In this document: piece by piece, positions 25,218 through 33,821 of the stretch
Position numbering within the stretch: the stretch's first letter is position 1
How the letters are laid out: each line of letters begins with the position of its first letter
Source: Acidobacteriota bacterium
GTDB taxonomy: Bacteria; Acidobacteriota; Vicinamibacteria; Vicinamibacterales; UBA2999
Direction: 5' to 3'
DNA: 64,000 nucleotides
Assembly (NCBI GenBank): GCA_020851565.1
Contig: JADZCN010000140.1
Location: 1-64,000 of the forward strand
Program-made: the position numbers and the translations under genes
The notes under the pieces: generated by a model
What the model was told of the DNA's origin: nothing
Databases searched by the model: none
The model's input: the letters and a program-made list of their open reading frames with translations, nothing else

Positions 25218-25874
25218 TCACTTCAGCGATACAAACGTCCCGAAGTCCATCTTCCCGGCCATCTCGTGCAGCACCCTGGTGTCGGCGAGGTCGCTGCCCT
25301 CGAACGAAACCAGGAAGCGCTTGTCCACGAGGACGTTGAGTTCGCCGTTCTTCGAGCTGCTGTCCCACTTCTCGAAGCCGGGCTGGCCGTTCACGGTCAC
25401 GGCCTTCTCGTAGCCGTCGCTGCTCTCCCGGCTGTAGCCGCTCGCGAGCATCATCGACCACGGCGCGATGAGCATCTGCGCGAAGCCCGAATCCACGACC
25501 TTGACGTCGATGCGGGCGTCGCCCTTCGTGTAGGTGGCCTCTGTCTGCGAGTAGGCGAACGGCGAGGTCATGCGCTCGCTCTCCGGCTTGCCGCGCTCCC
25601 AGCCCGATACCTGCGGCAGTGTGGTCTCGAGTGCCTGGAAGCTGACGGGATCCACGGTCTTGCCGTCGCCGCCCATCGCGCCGGCGAGGCCGGACATCGC
25701 CTTGCCGAACTCCTCCATGCCCTTCGCCACGTCCTGGCCGGCGGCCTCGGCGGCTTTCGCGGCCTTCTCCATCTCGGCCGCGGCCTGCTCGGCCTGCTTC
25801 TCGGCCTCCGACTTCCCACACGCGACCGACGCCACCAGGGCCAGGGCCACGCCGACTGTGAACAACTTTTGCAT
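25218..25874 (-). CDS. Hypothetical lipoprotein
   Basis: 218 aa lipoprotein with lipobox LVASVAC (Cys19). Residues 20-60 are an Ala/Glu/Lys-rich segment likely to form a helix or coiled coil (EAEKQAEQAAAEMEKAAKAA). The rest is a compact domain with no catalytic signature that I know (LPQVSGWERGKPESERMTSPFAYSQTEATY, KWDSSSKNGELNVLVDKRFLVSFEG). A ribosome site GGAGG precedes the ATG. Its start lies only 22 bp from the start of the divergent gene. Confidence 0.75.
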   Translation of the reverse strand: MQKLFTVGVALALVASVACGKSEAEKQAEQAAAEMEKAAKAAEAAGQDVAKGMEEFGKAMSGLAGAMGGDGKTVDPVSFQALETTLPQVSGWERGKPESERMTSPFAYSQTEATYTKGDARIDVKVVDSGFAQMLIAPWSMMLASGYSRESSDGYEKAVTVNGQPGFEKWDSSSKNGELNVLVDKRFLVSFEGSDLADTRVLHEMAGKMDFGTFVSLK

Positions 25875-25896
25875 TTCGAAACGCCTCCAGAGGGGA

Positions 25897-27738
25897 ATGA
25901 CCCACCATCATACGCTGACGAATCCGTGGCGGGCGGTGGCGCTCGTCGCCATCGTGCTGGCGGCCGGGATGCACTCTGGTGCACAGTCCCTGGCCGAGCG
26001 CAACGGGCCCCTGCCCGGGCCGCTGCCCCTGTTTCCACCCGATAACTGGTGGAACCAGGACATCTCCCAGGCGCCGGTGGATCCGCGCTCCGCCGAGATC
26101 ATCTCGTTCATCGGACCCGGCGACGGCATGCACCCGGACTTCGGCGGCACCGAATCGCCGGGCAGCCAATACATCTACGGCATGCCCTACGTTGTCGTCG
26201 GCGCCGACCAGCCGAAGGTCGCCGTGCAGTTCGACTATGACGATCAGAGCGATGGTGTGAACCACCAGACGGGACAGAGCTATCCCTTCTATCCCATTCC
26301 GGCACAGGCGATTACAGAACCGTACTGGATCGAAGGCGGTCCGCCGGGGAACTCGGGCGTCGGCGGCGACCGGCACATGCTGGTCGTGGACCGCGACAAC
26401 CGTCACCTGTACGAGCTGTTCGCCCTGCGGTGGACCGGCACCGGGTGGGAGGCGGGCTCGGGCGCGTTCTTCGACCTGAACACCAACGCGCGCCGGCCCG
26501 AGGGGTGGACGTCCGCCGACGCGGCCGGACTGGCCATCCTGCCCGGCCTCGTGCGGTACGACGAGGTGTTCGGCCCGGACGAGATCCGCCATGCGTTTCG
26601 CGTCACGGTGCACGGCGTCAACGGCTACGTGTGGCCGGCGTCGCACCGTGCCAACACGAACCCGTCGGGCCCGCCGCTCGGCGCGCGGCTGCGCCTCAAG
26701 CCCGGCACGAACATCAGCGGCTACCCCGCGTACATCCAGAAGATCTTCCGGGCGATGAAGACCTACGGCCTCATCGTGGCCGACACGGGATCGGACATGT
26801 ACGTCAGCGGCGCGTTCGATCCGCGGTGGGACAACGGGCAGTTGAACCCCGCGTTCCATGCGATCAAGGCCAGCGACTTCGAGGTCATCGAGCTCGGGTG
26901 GCAGGGGACCACGGGCCCATGCGAGGCACCGGGGACGCCGTCGGGTCTCGCCGCGTCGGTGTCAGGGCTTTCGGCATCCTTCACGTGGTCGGCGCCCGCG
27001 TCCGGCGGTCCCGTCAGCGACTACCTGCTCGAAGCGGGCAGCACGCCCGGGGCGTCGAATCTGGCCGCGGTGCCCGTGCCGGCTTCGTCCACGAGCTACT
27101 CCGTTGGCACCGCACCGGCGGGCACCTACTACGTGCGCGTGCGCGCGCGGAACGGCTGCGGCGGCGCGGTGTCGAACGAAGTCGTCGTGACGCTGATGCC
27201 GCCGGCGTGCACTGTGCCCGGCGTGCCGGGCGCGCCCGAAGCCTCGGTCGACGGCTCGTTGGTCACGCTGTCGTGGACGCCGGGGAGCGGCGCGTCCAGT
27301 CACGTGTTCGAGGCCGGCTCCGTGCCGGGGCAGGCGAACCTGCTGAGCACCGTGGTGAACTCGACGACGCTCGCCGCGCAGGCGCCGTCTGGCGTGTACT
27401 ACGTGCGGACGCGGGGGCGGAACGCGTGCGGCACCAGCGGAGCCTCGCCGGAGACGGTCGTCGCCGTTGGGTGCAGCCCGCCCGGCTCAGCTTCACCGCT
27501 GGCCTATTCCCTGAACGGCCGGCAGGTGACGCTCACCTGGAACGCGGCCGGTAACACCACCGATTACGTCGTGGAGGCCGGCACGTCGAGCGGAGCCGGG
27601 AACGTCGCCTCCATACCAGTGGGCGGGACCACGCTCACCGTCGCCGCGCCGCCCGGCACCTACTACGTGCGCGTGCGCCCGCGCAACGCCTGCGGCTCGG
27701 GAGCCTTCAGCAACGAGGTGCAGCTGAGCGTGCCCTAG
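25897..27738 (+). CDS. Secreted protein with three fibronectin-III repeats
   Basis: 613 aa. ATG 25897, preceded by GAGGGG, begins a signal peptide (NPWRAVALVAIVLAAGMHSGA). Residues 35-345 form an unnamed N-terminal domain rich in Trp/Asn/Asp (PPDNWWNQDISQAPVDPRSAEII, HPDFGG, MLVVDRDNRHLYELFALRW, AFRVTVHGVNGYVWPASH). Three FN3-like domains of about 88 residues follow, each ending in GTYYVRVR.RN.CG. It may be a surface or secreted hydrolase or carbohydrate-binding protein; the catalytic identity of the N-terminal domain is unknown. Confidence 0.8.
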   Translation: MTHHHTLTNPWRAVALVAIVLAAGMHSGAQSLAERNGPLPGPLPLFPPDNWWNQDISQAPVDPRSAEIISFIGPGDGMHPDFGGTESPGSQYIYGMPYVVVGADQPKVAVQFDYDDQSDGVNHQTGQSYPFYPIPAQAITEPYWIEGGPPGNSGVGGDRHMLVVDRDNRHLYELFALRWTGTGWEAGSGAFFDLNTNARRPEGWTSADAAGLAILPGLVRYDEVFGPDEIRHAFRVTVHGVNGYVWPASHRANTNPSGPPLGARLRLKPGTNISGYPAYIQKIFRAMKTYGLIVADTGSDMYVSGAFDPRWDNGQLNPAFHAIKASDFEVIELGWQGTTGPCEAPGTPSGLAASVSGLSASFTWSAPASGGPVSDYLLEAGSTPGASNLAAVPVPASSTSYSVGTAPAGTYYVRVRARNGCGGAVSNEVVVTLMPPACTVPGVPGAPEASVDGSLVTLSWTPGSGASSHVFEAGSVPGQANLLSTVVNSTTLAAQAPSGVYYVRTRGRNACGTSGASPETVVAVGCSPPGSASPLAYSLNGRQVTLTWNAAGNTTDYVVEAGTSSGAGNVASIPVGGTTLTVAAPPGTYYVRVRPRNACGSGAFSNEVQLSVP

Positions 27739-27748
27739 CACGCGCGCG

Positions 27749-28060
27749 CCCATTGGCGATTGCTTATTGCCAATCGGGCGATTCAGCGGGCGATCGGAGG
27801 ATTGAGGCATTGGGGCATTCGGGATTGGGGCATTGGGTGATTGGGGATTGAGGCATTGGGTGAGTCAGTGATCGGTGATTCGTCGCTGCTCACCGGTGGC
27901 CCGCACCGCGACCGCCCGGGCGATCTTATCCACCGGAAAGCGGCGATCGTTCGATCGCCCAATCGCCCAATCGCCCAATCGCCCAATCCGAATCCGACAA
28001 TGCGGGCAATCGCCAATCGCCCAATGAATCGCCCGATCGTCAATTGGCAATCGCCAATGG
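27749..28060. repeat. Long-palindrome element E1 (ATTGGGC family)
   Basis: 312 bp between convergent genes, filling a 346-bp gap with no gene. Perfect 14-base ends CCATTGGCGATTGC (27750-27763) and GCAATCGCCAATGG (28047-28060). The left arm is built of GGCATTGGG/GATTGGGG words and the right arm of CGCCCAAT words (four tandem copies at about 27954-27987). Confidence 0.85.
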
Positions 28061-28084
28061 ACGCCCCGGCCACGGCGCCACCTG

Positions 28085-29794
28085 TTACCAGCCGATGGCG
28101 AGGCCATCCTTTCGGAGGTCGGAGCCGCCCATCAGCACGCCGGTCTTGGGGTCGATGAGGATGCCCTGGAACCCCCCCATCGCGCCGCGGCCATCCGTGA
28201 GGGTGTGCCCGCGCGCCTCCAGGGCCCTGCGCACCTCGGCGCCGATGCCGGTCTCCACTGCCAGGCTGTTGCCCGTGTGACGCACGCGCGCGGCCTCGCC
28301 CGCCTGCTGGATGCCCATCCCGAAGTCCACCAGGTTTGCCACCACCTGCACGTGGGCCTGCGCCTGGTTGTCGCCGCCCATCACGCCGAACGACACCCAG
28401 GGGCGGCCCCCTTTCAGGATCATCGCGGGCACCAGCGTGTGCAGGGGGCGCTTGTGCGGCGCGATCCGGTTCGGGTGGCCGGGCGCGAGGGTGAAGCCCG
28501 CACCGCGGTTGTGCAGCGTGATGCCCGTCTCGCCGGCCACGATGCCCGCGCCGAACGAGGAGAAGAGCGACTGGATGAACGACACGACGTTACCCTGCCC
28601 GTCGGCGGCGGTCAGATAGATGGTGTCCCCAAGGTCGCGTCCCGAGAAGTCGAGCGGTGAAGAGGGGCCGCCCGGCGTGCCGGCCGCGTACGCGCCCGCC
28701 TTCTGCATGTTGATCTCGGGACGCCGCCGGGTGGCGTAGTCCTTGGACACCAGCATGGCCAGGATGCCCTTCGGCATCGCATCGCGATCCGCGAGGTACG
28801 CCGCGCGATCCGCGAACGCCAGCTTCTTCGCCTCGCTCAGCAGGTGCAGGTAGTCGGCCGAGTTGTGGCCCATCGCCTTCACGTCGAAGCCTTCCATCAG
28901 GTTCAGCATCTCGAGGGCGACGAAGCCCTGAGTACTGGGCGGCATCTCGACAACGTCGTGGCCGCGGTAGCTCGTGCGGAGGGGCTCCACCCAGTCGGCT
29001 TTGTGATCCACGAAGTCGCGCATCTCGAGCAGGCCGTCGCGCGCCTTCATGTCGGCGACGATGGCCTTGGCGATGGCCCCGGTGTAGAAGGCGTCGCGTC
29101 CCTCCTTCGCAATCAGGTCGAGGCTCCGCGCGAGGTTGGGGTTCGCGAAGATCTCGCCTTCGCGGGGCGCCTTGCCGCCGGGAAGGAACGTCCGGGCCGC
29201 GGCCGCGTCTTCCGCGAGACGCTCTGCCGCGTCCTGCCACTGCGCGGCCATGATCTCCTGCACCGGGAAGCCGTCGCGCGCGTAGGCGATGGCGGGCTGC
29301 AAGGCCTTCGAGAGGGGGATGGTGCCGAACCGCGTGAGCAGCTGATGCCACCCTTCAACCACGCCCGGGACATCCACGGCGAGCGGGCCATCCTCGGCCA
29401 TCTCCGTCAGCCCCCGCCGGGCGAACTCCTCGGGCGTTGCGCGGTAGGCGGAGCGGCCGCTCGAATCGAGGCCGTACACCTGCTTCGTCTTCGCGTCGTG
29501 GACGAGCGCGAAGAGATCGCCGCCGATCCCGTTCATCGAGGGCTCGACGACGGCCAGCACCGCGGCGGCGGTAACGGCCGCGTCGATGGCGTTGCCTCCC
29601 TCCTGCAGGACCCGCAGTCCCGCAGCCGAGGCCAGCGCCTGGCTGGTGGCGATCATCCCGTGCCGGCCCACCGCGGCCGAGCGCGTGGCGAGGATGTTGC
29701 CCGACGGGCGATCGCCGGGACGAATCGGCTGCTGTGCCGCGGACGTCGTCATGATGAGCGCTGCTCCCGAGAGCCCCAGGAGGACTCGTCGCAT
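28085..29794 (-). CDS. ggt: Gamma-glutamyltransferase
   Basis: 569 aa Ntn-hydrolase precursor, periplasmic. Start 29794 with GGAGG upstream and a signal peptide (RRVLLGLSGAALIMTTSAAQ). The family core is clear: QALASAAGLRVLQEGGNAIDAAVTAAAVLAVVEPSMNGIGGD in the large subunit, and the autoprocessing site at LGDT391 starting the small subunit, followed by AADGQGNVVSFIQSLFSSFGAGIV and LHNRGAGF. It transfers or hydrolyses gamma-glutamyl groups of glutathione and peptides. It is followed by element E1, shared with a convergent gene. Confidence 0.93.
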   Translation of the reverse strand: MRRVLLGLSGAALIMTTSAAQQPIRPGDRPSGNILATRSAAVGRHGMIATSQALASAAGLRVLQEGGNAIDAAVTAAAVLAVVEPSMNGIGGDLFALVHDAKTKQVYGLDSSGRSAYRATPEEFARRGLTEMAEDGPLAVDVPGVVEGWHQLLTRFGTIPLSKALQPAIAYARDGFPVQEIMAAQWQDAAERLAEDAAAARTFLPGGKAPREGEIFANPNLARSLDLIAKEGRDAFYTGAIAKAIVADMKARDGLLEMRDFVDHKADWVEPLRTSYRGHDVVEMPPSTQGFVALEMLNLMEGFDVKAMGHNSADYLHLLSEAKKLAFADRAAYLADRDAMPKGILAMLVSKDYATRRRPEINMQKAGAYAAGTPGGPSSPLDFSGRDLGDTIYLTAADGQGNVVSFIQSLFSSFGAGIVAGETGITLHNRGAGFTLAPGHPNRIAPHKRPLHTLVPAMILKGGRPWVSFGVMGGDNQAQAHVQVVANLVDFGMGIQQAGEAARVRHTGNSLAVETGIGAEVRRALEARGHTLTDGRGAMGGFQGILIDPKTGVLMGGSDLRKDGLAIGW

Positions 29795-29858
29795 CGTGGG
29801 CCTCCGTGCCGCCCGCGATTGTAGCGGACCGGCGCGCCCGGTTGGATAGAATCGCCTC

Positions 29859-30680
29859 ATGCGCTGGTGCTGCACCTGGGCGGCCTTGCTGGCGGCACTG
29901 GCCGTCGCCGCGCCGCTTCGCGCCCAGCCAGCCGGGGATGACGCACTTGTCCGGGCGCTTGTCCTGGCGCTCCGTCCCGCCCTGCCATTTCCCGCGGCCG
30001 GACCCGACGGCACGCCGGCGAGCGGCGGGGCCCAGCCCGTGTGGGTGGTGCGTTGGCCCGAGGGAGGTGGCGGACAGGTCGAGGTGCTGGCCAATCCGCT
30101 GCATCCGGAGAACCGCGAGCGCGCGCTGGCAGCGGAGGAGGCGATCCAGAAGGCGGCCATGCGCTCGCAACGCCGCTCGCAGGGCGACTACGAGCAGGCG
30201 CTCAGCGACTTCGCACGCACCGGCCGCGTCTCGAACATTCGCGAGATCTCACTCGACGATGACGGCGTGGCGGGCGAGCGGTACGACGCCGACAGCCATC
30301 TCCTCGTCTCGGTCGCGCCGCTCGATGACGACCTCTCCTTCAGTGTGGCCACCGGCATCCCGCCCGCGGTAATGAACGGGGTGGCCGGTCCCACGATGGT
30401 GATTCGCGTGCCCGCCAACGTCTACAAGGTGGCCGCCGAGGCGGGCGCTCCCGCAGAGGAGCATTACTGCGCGGAACAGGCCTGGCTGGTGTTCGGCGAC
30501 GCGGGAGTGGCCGTGATCAGCCCTCGTGCGGGCCCGCAGGTGGATGTAACGGTGCCGGTCGCGGCCGCGCCCGGGGGACGCGCGGGGATGGTGGTGTCGA
30601 TCAGCGGGAATGCGGCGCTGGTGGAACAGGCACTGCGACAGGCTGATTGGCCCGCCCTGCGCGCCGCCCTCAGGGACTAG
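29859..30680 (+). CDS. Secreted hypothetical protein
   Basis: 273 aa with signal peptide (RWCCTWAALLAALAVAAPLRA). The mature part has a helical stretch (NRERALAAEEAIQKAAMRSQRRSQGDYEQALSDF) and a beta-rich half (SLDDDGVAGERYDADSHLLVSVAPLDDDLSFSVATG; TMVIRVPANVYKVAAEAGAPAEEHYCAEQAWLVFGD). No family recognised. Divergent from ggt by 64 bp. Confidence 0.65.
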   Translation: MRWCCTWAALLAALAVAAPLRAQPAGDDALVRALVLALRPALPFPAAGPDGTPASGGAQPVWVVRWPEGGGGQVEVLANPLHPENRERALAAEEAIQKAAMRSQRRSQGDYEQALSDFARTGRVSNIREISLDDDGVAGERYDADSHLLVSVAPLDDDLSFSVATGIPPAVMNGVAGPTMVIRVPANVYKVAAEAGAPAEEHYCAEQAWLVFGDAGVAVISPRAGPQVDVTVPVAAAPGGRAGMVVSISGNAALVEQALRQADWPALRAALRD

Positions 30681-30824
30681 CGGGGGCCCGTCCCCGTCCT
30701 TCCTCAACCGTCCCACGTACTTCGCGGCATCCAGGGTGATCCTCGTATGCCAGGTGCGCGAGGCGTGTCAGGGGATGGAACAGCCCACCAGCGGGCCACG
30801 TCCAACCCTCTGGAGGCATCCGCA

Positions 30825-30920
30825 ATGTTCCGCATCTACGAGTTGAACTTCTCCGCCACCGCCGAAGCCGTCGTCGGGGCGCTCCTGGCCATCACGCTCG
30901 TTGCGATGGTGTTTGTCTAG
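30825..30920 (+). CDS. 31-aa membrane miniprotein
   Basis: ATG preceded by TGGAGG at 8-9 bases. The product starts MFRIYELNFSATAEAVVGAL and continues LAITLVAMVFV: a short polar N-terminus and one hydrophobic helix with no charged residues after residue 15. It could be a small membrane-protein subunit or regulator. Function unknown; the evidence is only the ribosome site and the hydrophobic composition. Confidence 0.5.
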   Translation: MFRIYELNFSATAEAVVGALLAITLVAMVFV

Positions 30921-30956
30921 GGTCCTGGGCCCTGGGTCTTGGGCCTTGGGACTCGA
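30921..30956. repeat. CTTGGGCC-type short array
   Basis: CCTGGGCCCTGGGTCTTGGGCC-like degenerate units after the miniprotein stop; same word family as 7030-7107. Confidence 0.5.
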
Positions 30957-30980
30957 GGCGGACCCCGAGACCGCTCGATC

Positions 30981-31889
30981 TCATGAGCGGTCGGCTGCGG
31001 CCAGGTAACTCCTTCGCGCGCGGACCGTCATCCCCGGACGGTTCACGCGCACCTCGAGCTTGTGCACCTTCCCGTCCAGCGCCGCTGGCGCGAATCCGAT
31101 CAGGTACTGGCTTCGTAGCTCCTGTGCGACCCGGCTGAACGTCGGCGCGAGCTCCGCGGTCTCCTTCAGTTCGAAGTACCCGCCGCCGGTTTCCTCCGAG
31201 ATCTTGCGCAGGTCACGTGTCGGCCGCGACCGCACGACGCGCACCCCGTTGAAGTACTCCGACTCGAGCCCGATCGAGTAGACCATCACCTCTTCGTCGC
31301 GCGCCCGATCCATCACGGTGTTGAACCGCACGCGGCTCGCGGTGTCCTCGCCGTCGGTGAAGGCGAGGATGACGCGGCGGCCGTCGATGCCCTGCAGCGC
31401 GTCGAGGCTGGCGGCGATGGCGTCGTTCAGCCGAGTCGGGTTGCCGAAGTAGAGGTCGTCGAGGGCGGCGATCAGCGCGTCGCGGTCGTTCGTGAACTCG
31501 CCGCTCAGCTGGATCTTGTCGTTGAAGGCGCCCACCTGCGCGCGATCCACGGGCAGGAGCCGGAGCAGGAACTGCTCGGCCGCGCGGTTCAGCAGCTTCA
31601 GGTTCGCGGTCATGCTGGCGCTGGTGTCCAGCATCACGACCGCGGTGAACGGCTGCGGCTCGCTGGAGAAGAGCGCGATCTCGGCGGGCTTGCCGTTGTC
31701 GAGCACCGAGAAGTTCGACTGCTCGAGGTCCGGCACCAGGCGGCCACTGGCGTCGAGCACCGTGGCGTAGATGGGCACCGTGCGGACGGCCGAGCGGAAG
31801 ACCGGTTGATCCTGCGCGGCTGGCGCGGCGGCGAGCGCCACCCCGGCCAGGGCCGCGACGAGCACGGAACCGAGCGCCGAGACCTTCAT
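30981..31889 (-). CDS. VWFA-related acidobacterial protein
   Basis: 302 aa. Signal peptide at 1-25. Residues 30-75 are the short N-terminal sheet typical of these proteins (RTVPIYATVLDASGRLVPDLEQSNFSVLDNGKPAEI). The von Willebrand A domain covers about 80-260 with MIDAS motif DTSAS (about 94-98), a Thr in the second MIDAS loop and FTDGED as the third. It is probably periplasmic or surface, binding partners through a divalent cation. Families like this are strongly expanded in Acidobacteriota, so it supports the taxon assignment. Confidence 0.88.
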   Translation of the reverse strand: MKVSALGSVLVAALAGVALAAAPAAQDQPVFRSAVRTVPIYATVLDASGRLVPDLEQSNFSVLDNGKPAEIALFSSEPQPFTAVVMLDTSASMTANLKLLNRAAEQFLLRLLPVDRAQVGAFNDKIQLSGEFTNDRDALIAALDDLYFGNPTRLNDAIAASLDALQGIDGRRVILAFTDGEDTASRVRFNTVMDRARDEEVMVYSIGLESEYFNGVRVVRSRPTRDLRKISEETGGGYFELKETAELAPTFSRVAQELRSQYLIGFAPAALDGKVHKLEVRVNRPGMTVRARRSYLAAADRS

Positions 31890-31932
31890 GGATCCATCTT
31901 ATTACCTGTCAGGCAGGCGTAGGATCGTTGCC

Positions 31933-32115
31933 ATGGAGGACGATCCCGGGCTCTGTGGCCGCTGCCGGCACTGCCAGGTCGTCGAGACCACGCGGTCGCG
32001 ATTCTACCTGTGCCGTCGCTCGTTCACAGATCCGCACTATCGCAAGTACCCCATCCTGCCCGTGCGCGTGTGCCAGGGGCACGAGGCGGGGGAGCCGACG
32101 GGAACGGGCGGATAG
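31933..32115 (+). CDS. Small Cys-rich zinc-ribbon-like protein
   Basis: 60 aa with Cys8, Cys11, Cys14, Cys27, Cys47 and His50. The pattern CGRCRHCQ ... YLCRRS ... PVRVCQGH suggests a structural zinc site. Tiny proteins of this pattern are common in acidobacterial genomes as hypotheticals. The start ATG 31933 lies 43 bp from the divergent VWFA gene start. Confidence 0.6.
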   Translation: MEDDPGLCGRCRHCQVVETTRSRFYLCRRSFTDPHYRKYPILPVRVCQGHEAGEPTGTGG

Positions 32116-32400
32116 CGTCGGGAGGGGAGATCGCGTCGGGAGCGAGAGCGCACCGGGAGGGGAGATCGCGTCGGGAGCGAGAACACGTCGGGAGGAGATT
32201 ACGACGGGAGGGAGAAATCGGGAGGGAGAGCACGCTGGGAGAGGACCGGACCGGGACAGTTCCGCTCCCGACGCAGTTCCGCTCCCGACGCAGTTCCGCT
32301 CCCGACGCAATTCCCCTCCCGACGCAATTCCCCTCCCGTCACTATCTACCCCTCCCGTCGTCGCCCGCTCTTCCCGTCGTTCGGTCCCGGCGCGGTTCTG
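32116..32400. repeat. Purine/pyrimidine inverted repeat block with 17-bp tandem units
   Basis: A 300-bp gap without genes. 32116-32255 is GGGAG/GAGA-rich (GTCGGGAGCGAGA, GGAGGGGAGATCGCG twice). 32258-32400 is the complementary pyrimidine-rich half with GCAGTTCCGCTCCCGAC repeated three times (17-bp units, about 32257-32305) and CAATTCCCCTCCCGA variants. The halves can pair over much of their length. The last 30 bp lead into the DsbA-family gene. Confidence 0.8.
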
Positions 32401-32415
32401 GGATATCCTCGTTCG

Positions 32416-33495
32416 ATGCAGATCGCACGATTGAGGGCGATTGCCGTGCTGGCGGCCTCGGTGGCCGTGGGCTGTGGCAACTCGCCAACCGCCGCGCAGG
32501 CGCCGGCTGCGCCGCCCATCCAGGCGCCCGCGCAGGGGGGAGCCGATCCCGTGGTGGCCGAGGTCGGCGATCGCCGGATCACGCTCAGTGAAGTGGACGC
32601 GAAGTGGCAGGAGTTCGACGCCGCCGAGCGCGCCCGTGTTACGCAACTGCTCTACCAGAACCGCCGCAACCTGCTCGACGTCATGGTGGGCGACCTGTTG
32701 ATTGCCGAGGCGGCGAAGGCCGCCGGCACGACGCCGGATGAGTACCTGGAGCGGGAGCTGAGGCGCCGCGCGCAGCCGGTGAGCGAGGCCGAGGTGCAGC
32801 GGTTCTACGAAGAGAACAAGGAGCGCGCGCAGGGCCGCACGCTCGAGCAGCTTCGAGGGCCCATCTCCGACTTCCTGCAGAGCCAGAAGCAGCTGCAGGC
32901 GCGCGCGCAGCTGGTGGACGAGCTCAGGGGCAAGGCCGGCAACGTGCGCGTGCTGCTCGACCCGCCGCGCGTGCAGGTGGCAGTGTCGCCGGACGATCCG
33001 GTCCGCGGAGAATCGACGGCGCCCATCACGCTGGTCGAGTACTCCGACTATCAATGACCGTTCTGCGCGAGGGTCGGTCCGACCCTCAAGAAGGTCCTTG
33101 CCACCTACGGCAACAAGGTCCGCGTCGTCTACAAGGACTACGCGCTGCCGACGCACCCGAACGCCCAGAAAGCCGCTGAAGCCGCGCACTGCGCGGGTGA
33201 CCAGGGCAAGTACTGGGAGATGCACGACCTGATGTTCGAGGACATCAGCGCGCTCTCGGTGCCGCAGCTCAAGCAGGGCGCCGCGAAGCTGAGGCTGAAC
33301 CAGGCCACGTTCGACCAGTGCCTCGACTCGGGCAAGCACGAGGCGCGGGTGAAGGCCAGCGCAACCGAGGGCGAGAAGATCGGGGTGAACTCGACGCCGA
33401 GCATCTTCATCAACGGCCGTCCACTCGTCGGCGCGCAGCCGTTCGAGGTGTTCCAGCAGGTCATCGACGAAGAACTGGCGAGGCTCGCGAAGTAG
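32416..33495 (+). CDS. DsbA-family selenoprotein lipoprotein with SurA-like N-terminus
   Basis: One 359-residue frame interrupted only by TGA at 33055-33057, exactly where the first Cys of the thioredoxin CxxC belongs: SDYQ-U214-P-F-C217. Lipobox VAVGC at about 20 anchors it to a membrane. Residues about 45-190 are a SurA/PrsA-like N-terminal helical domain (VVAEVGDRRITLSEVD ... NRRNLLDVMVGDLLIAEAAKAAG). Residues 195-359 are a DsbA/thioredoxin fold with cis-Pro motif NSTPSIFINGRP. A hairpin after the TGA has loop and spacing like the bacterial SECIS. A thiol (selenol)-disulfide oxidoreductase in the envelope is expected. Homologues usually have Cys here. If selenocysteine were not inserted, only a 213-aa truncated protein would be made. 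Confidence 0.82.
33055..33087 (+). promoter_or_regulatory. SECIS-like element after in-frame TGA
   Basis: TGA at 33055-33057 is followed by a stem GAGGGTC (33069-33075) / GACCCTC (33081-33087) with loop GGTCC. The loop GGTC starts 19 bases after the TGA, the same offset and loop core as in the E. coli fdhF SECIS recalled from the literature. The stem also encodes the protein, as in all bacterial SECIS elements. Confidence 0.75.
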
Positions 33496-33507
33496 GCACG
33501 AGCCGTG

Positions 33508-33794
33508 CCCATTGGCGATTGCTTATTGATGATTGAGTGATTCATTGGGCGAGGAGCGATTGGGCATTGCGCATTCTTGATTGGGGCGGGTGATTGCCTG
33601 ATTGGGTGATTCGGTTACCCCATCGACGAGCCGCCGGCGATCGGCCCTTCGGGCAACCCAGGGAGGTGGGACGGGCAGAGGGGATCACCAATGCGCCAAT
33701 GCCCCAATCCCCCAATGCTCCAATCGGAATGCCCAATGCCCAATCGCCAATCGCCCAATGAATCACCCGATTGGCAATAAGCAATCGTCAATGA
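33508..33794. repeat. Long-palindrome element E2 (ATTGGGC family)
   Basis: Lies in the 326-bp gap between the selenoprotein gene and the convergent quinone reductase; no gene in the gap. Ends CATTGGCGATTGCTTATTG (33510-33528) and its partner at 33775-33793 differ at one of 19 bases. The left outer end is identical to that of E1 over the GCCCATTGGCGATTGCTTAT stretch. The centre (33615-33680) is unique sequence. Confidence 0.85.
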
Positions 33795-33821
33795 GCACGC
33801 GCGCACCAGCGCGCCACCCGG

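Noticed and set aside
27749-28060. Insertion sequence with transposase
   Set aside because: The elements E1-E4 are too short and encode no transposase; they can only be non-autonomous or non-mobile repeats.
33055-33057. Reading the TGA as a nonsense mutation making the DsbA gene a pseudogene
   Set aside because: The stop is exactly at the catalytic Cys position, the downstream fold is intact with no other lesion, and a hairpin with SECIS-like loop and spacing follows.
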